Origin: JAFDZV01 sp964455525
Lineage (GTDB): Bacteria > Bacteroidota > Ignavibacteria > OLB7
Direction: 5' to 3'
DNA: 64,000 nt
NCBI GenBank assembly: GCA_964455525.1
Contig: CAYVWR010000005.1
Location: 124,001 to 188,000, forward strand
Positions within the stretch are counted from its first letter, which is position 1. Each line of letters begins with the position of its first letter. The notes beneath the pieces are model-generated. The model saw only the letters and a program-made list of their open reading frames with translations, did no database searches and was not told the origin of the DNA. Made by a program: the position numbers and the translations under genes. Of the stretch, positions 63,929-64,000 are shown piece after piece.

Positions 63929-64000
63929 ATGCAGATCACAATGGCCAGTACGGTCTTCGGCGATTCGATGCTGATACAGCAGTTCCGCTTCTTCTATCGT
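63929..64000 (+). CDS. Start of next T6SS gene, cut by window end
   Basis: 24 codons only (MQITMASTVFGDSMLIQQFRFFYR). The GGTTCCCTCC before the ATG gives no clear ribosome site, but the 9-bp spacing to tssK supports an operon. By gene order it could be tssL (DotU), but the visible part does not prove this. Confidence 0.4.
   Translation, partial: MQITMASTVFGDSMLIQQFRFFYR

Noticed and set aside
1..64000. CRISPR arrays or complete insertion sequences
   Set aside because: No regularly spaced direct repeats and no transposase with terminal inverted repeats were seen; only an IS3 orfA relic at 53.3 kb.

Overview
The window looks like chromosomal DNA of a Gram-negative bacterium of the Bacteroidota/Chlorobiota (FCB) neighbourhood, possibly near Ignavibacteria/Kapaibacterota. 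The placement rests on three things seen here: many -7 promoter elements of the form TAnnTTTG (the Bacteroidota type), signal-peptide outer-membrane proteins beside a GldM-like protein, and a vWA-OmpA protein. No rRNA or marker gene is present, so the lineage is an inference.

Layout. 1-22.9 kb is core-like: a TPR protein cut by the window edge, pyrK-pyrD, a PcrA/UvrD helicase, an envelope block (GldM-like protein, two outer-membrane proteins, vWA-OmpA protein), nadE, a sugar nucleotidyltransferase, a SAM-cycle group (metK, methyltransferase, ahcY), a small membrane protein and a CDF metal exporter. 23.0-23.3 kb holds three tRNA genes (Val, Met, Ser). Directly after tRNA-Ser lies a decayed tyrosine integrase, followed by an AT-richer island to about 31.4 kb with unknown proteins, including possible HEPN-like and PD-(D/E)xK-like ones and at least one broken gene. 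The island meets an arsenic-resistance operon (arsR, arsI, aquaporin) whose last gene, arsC, is cut off after about 40 codons.

34.3-53.3 kb is a stress cluster: CBS protein, SDR, Hsp20, outer-membrane protein, MgtA-type ATPase, BON protein, two Crp/Fnr-type regulators (one without a DNA-binding domain), PEP synthase, histidine kinase, GerW/YtfJ-like protein and tandem universal stress protein. Seven promoters in this block carry the same palindrome, (C)ATGAC-N4-GTCATGG. Each has a TAnnTTTG-like -7 box starting 29.5 bp (once 30.5 bp) from the palindrome centre, the geometry of class II Crp/Fnr activation. An ABC-type efflux system in the block is dead: the permease lacks its 5' part and the adaptor has one in-frame amber codon.

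56.9-60.3 kb holds what I consider the most novel locus: a 91-residue peptide gene, a peptide-arginase-like enzyme with an N-terminal PqqD-like (RRE) domain, and an LpxL/HtrB-like acyltransferase with a C-terminal PqqD-like domain. I infer a ribosomal lipopeptide pathway in which Arg would become Orn and then be acylated. From 60.5 kb to the end a type VI secretion locus begins (TssJ-like lipoprotein, TssK, start of the next gene), with a 1.5-kb gene-free stretch containing a well-formed promoter.
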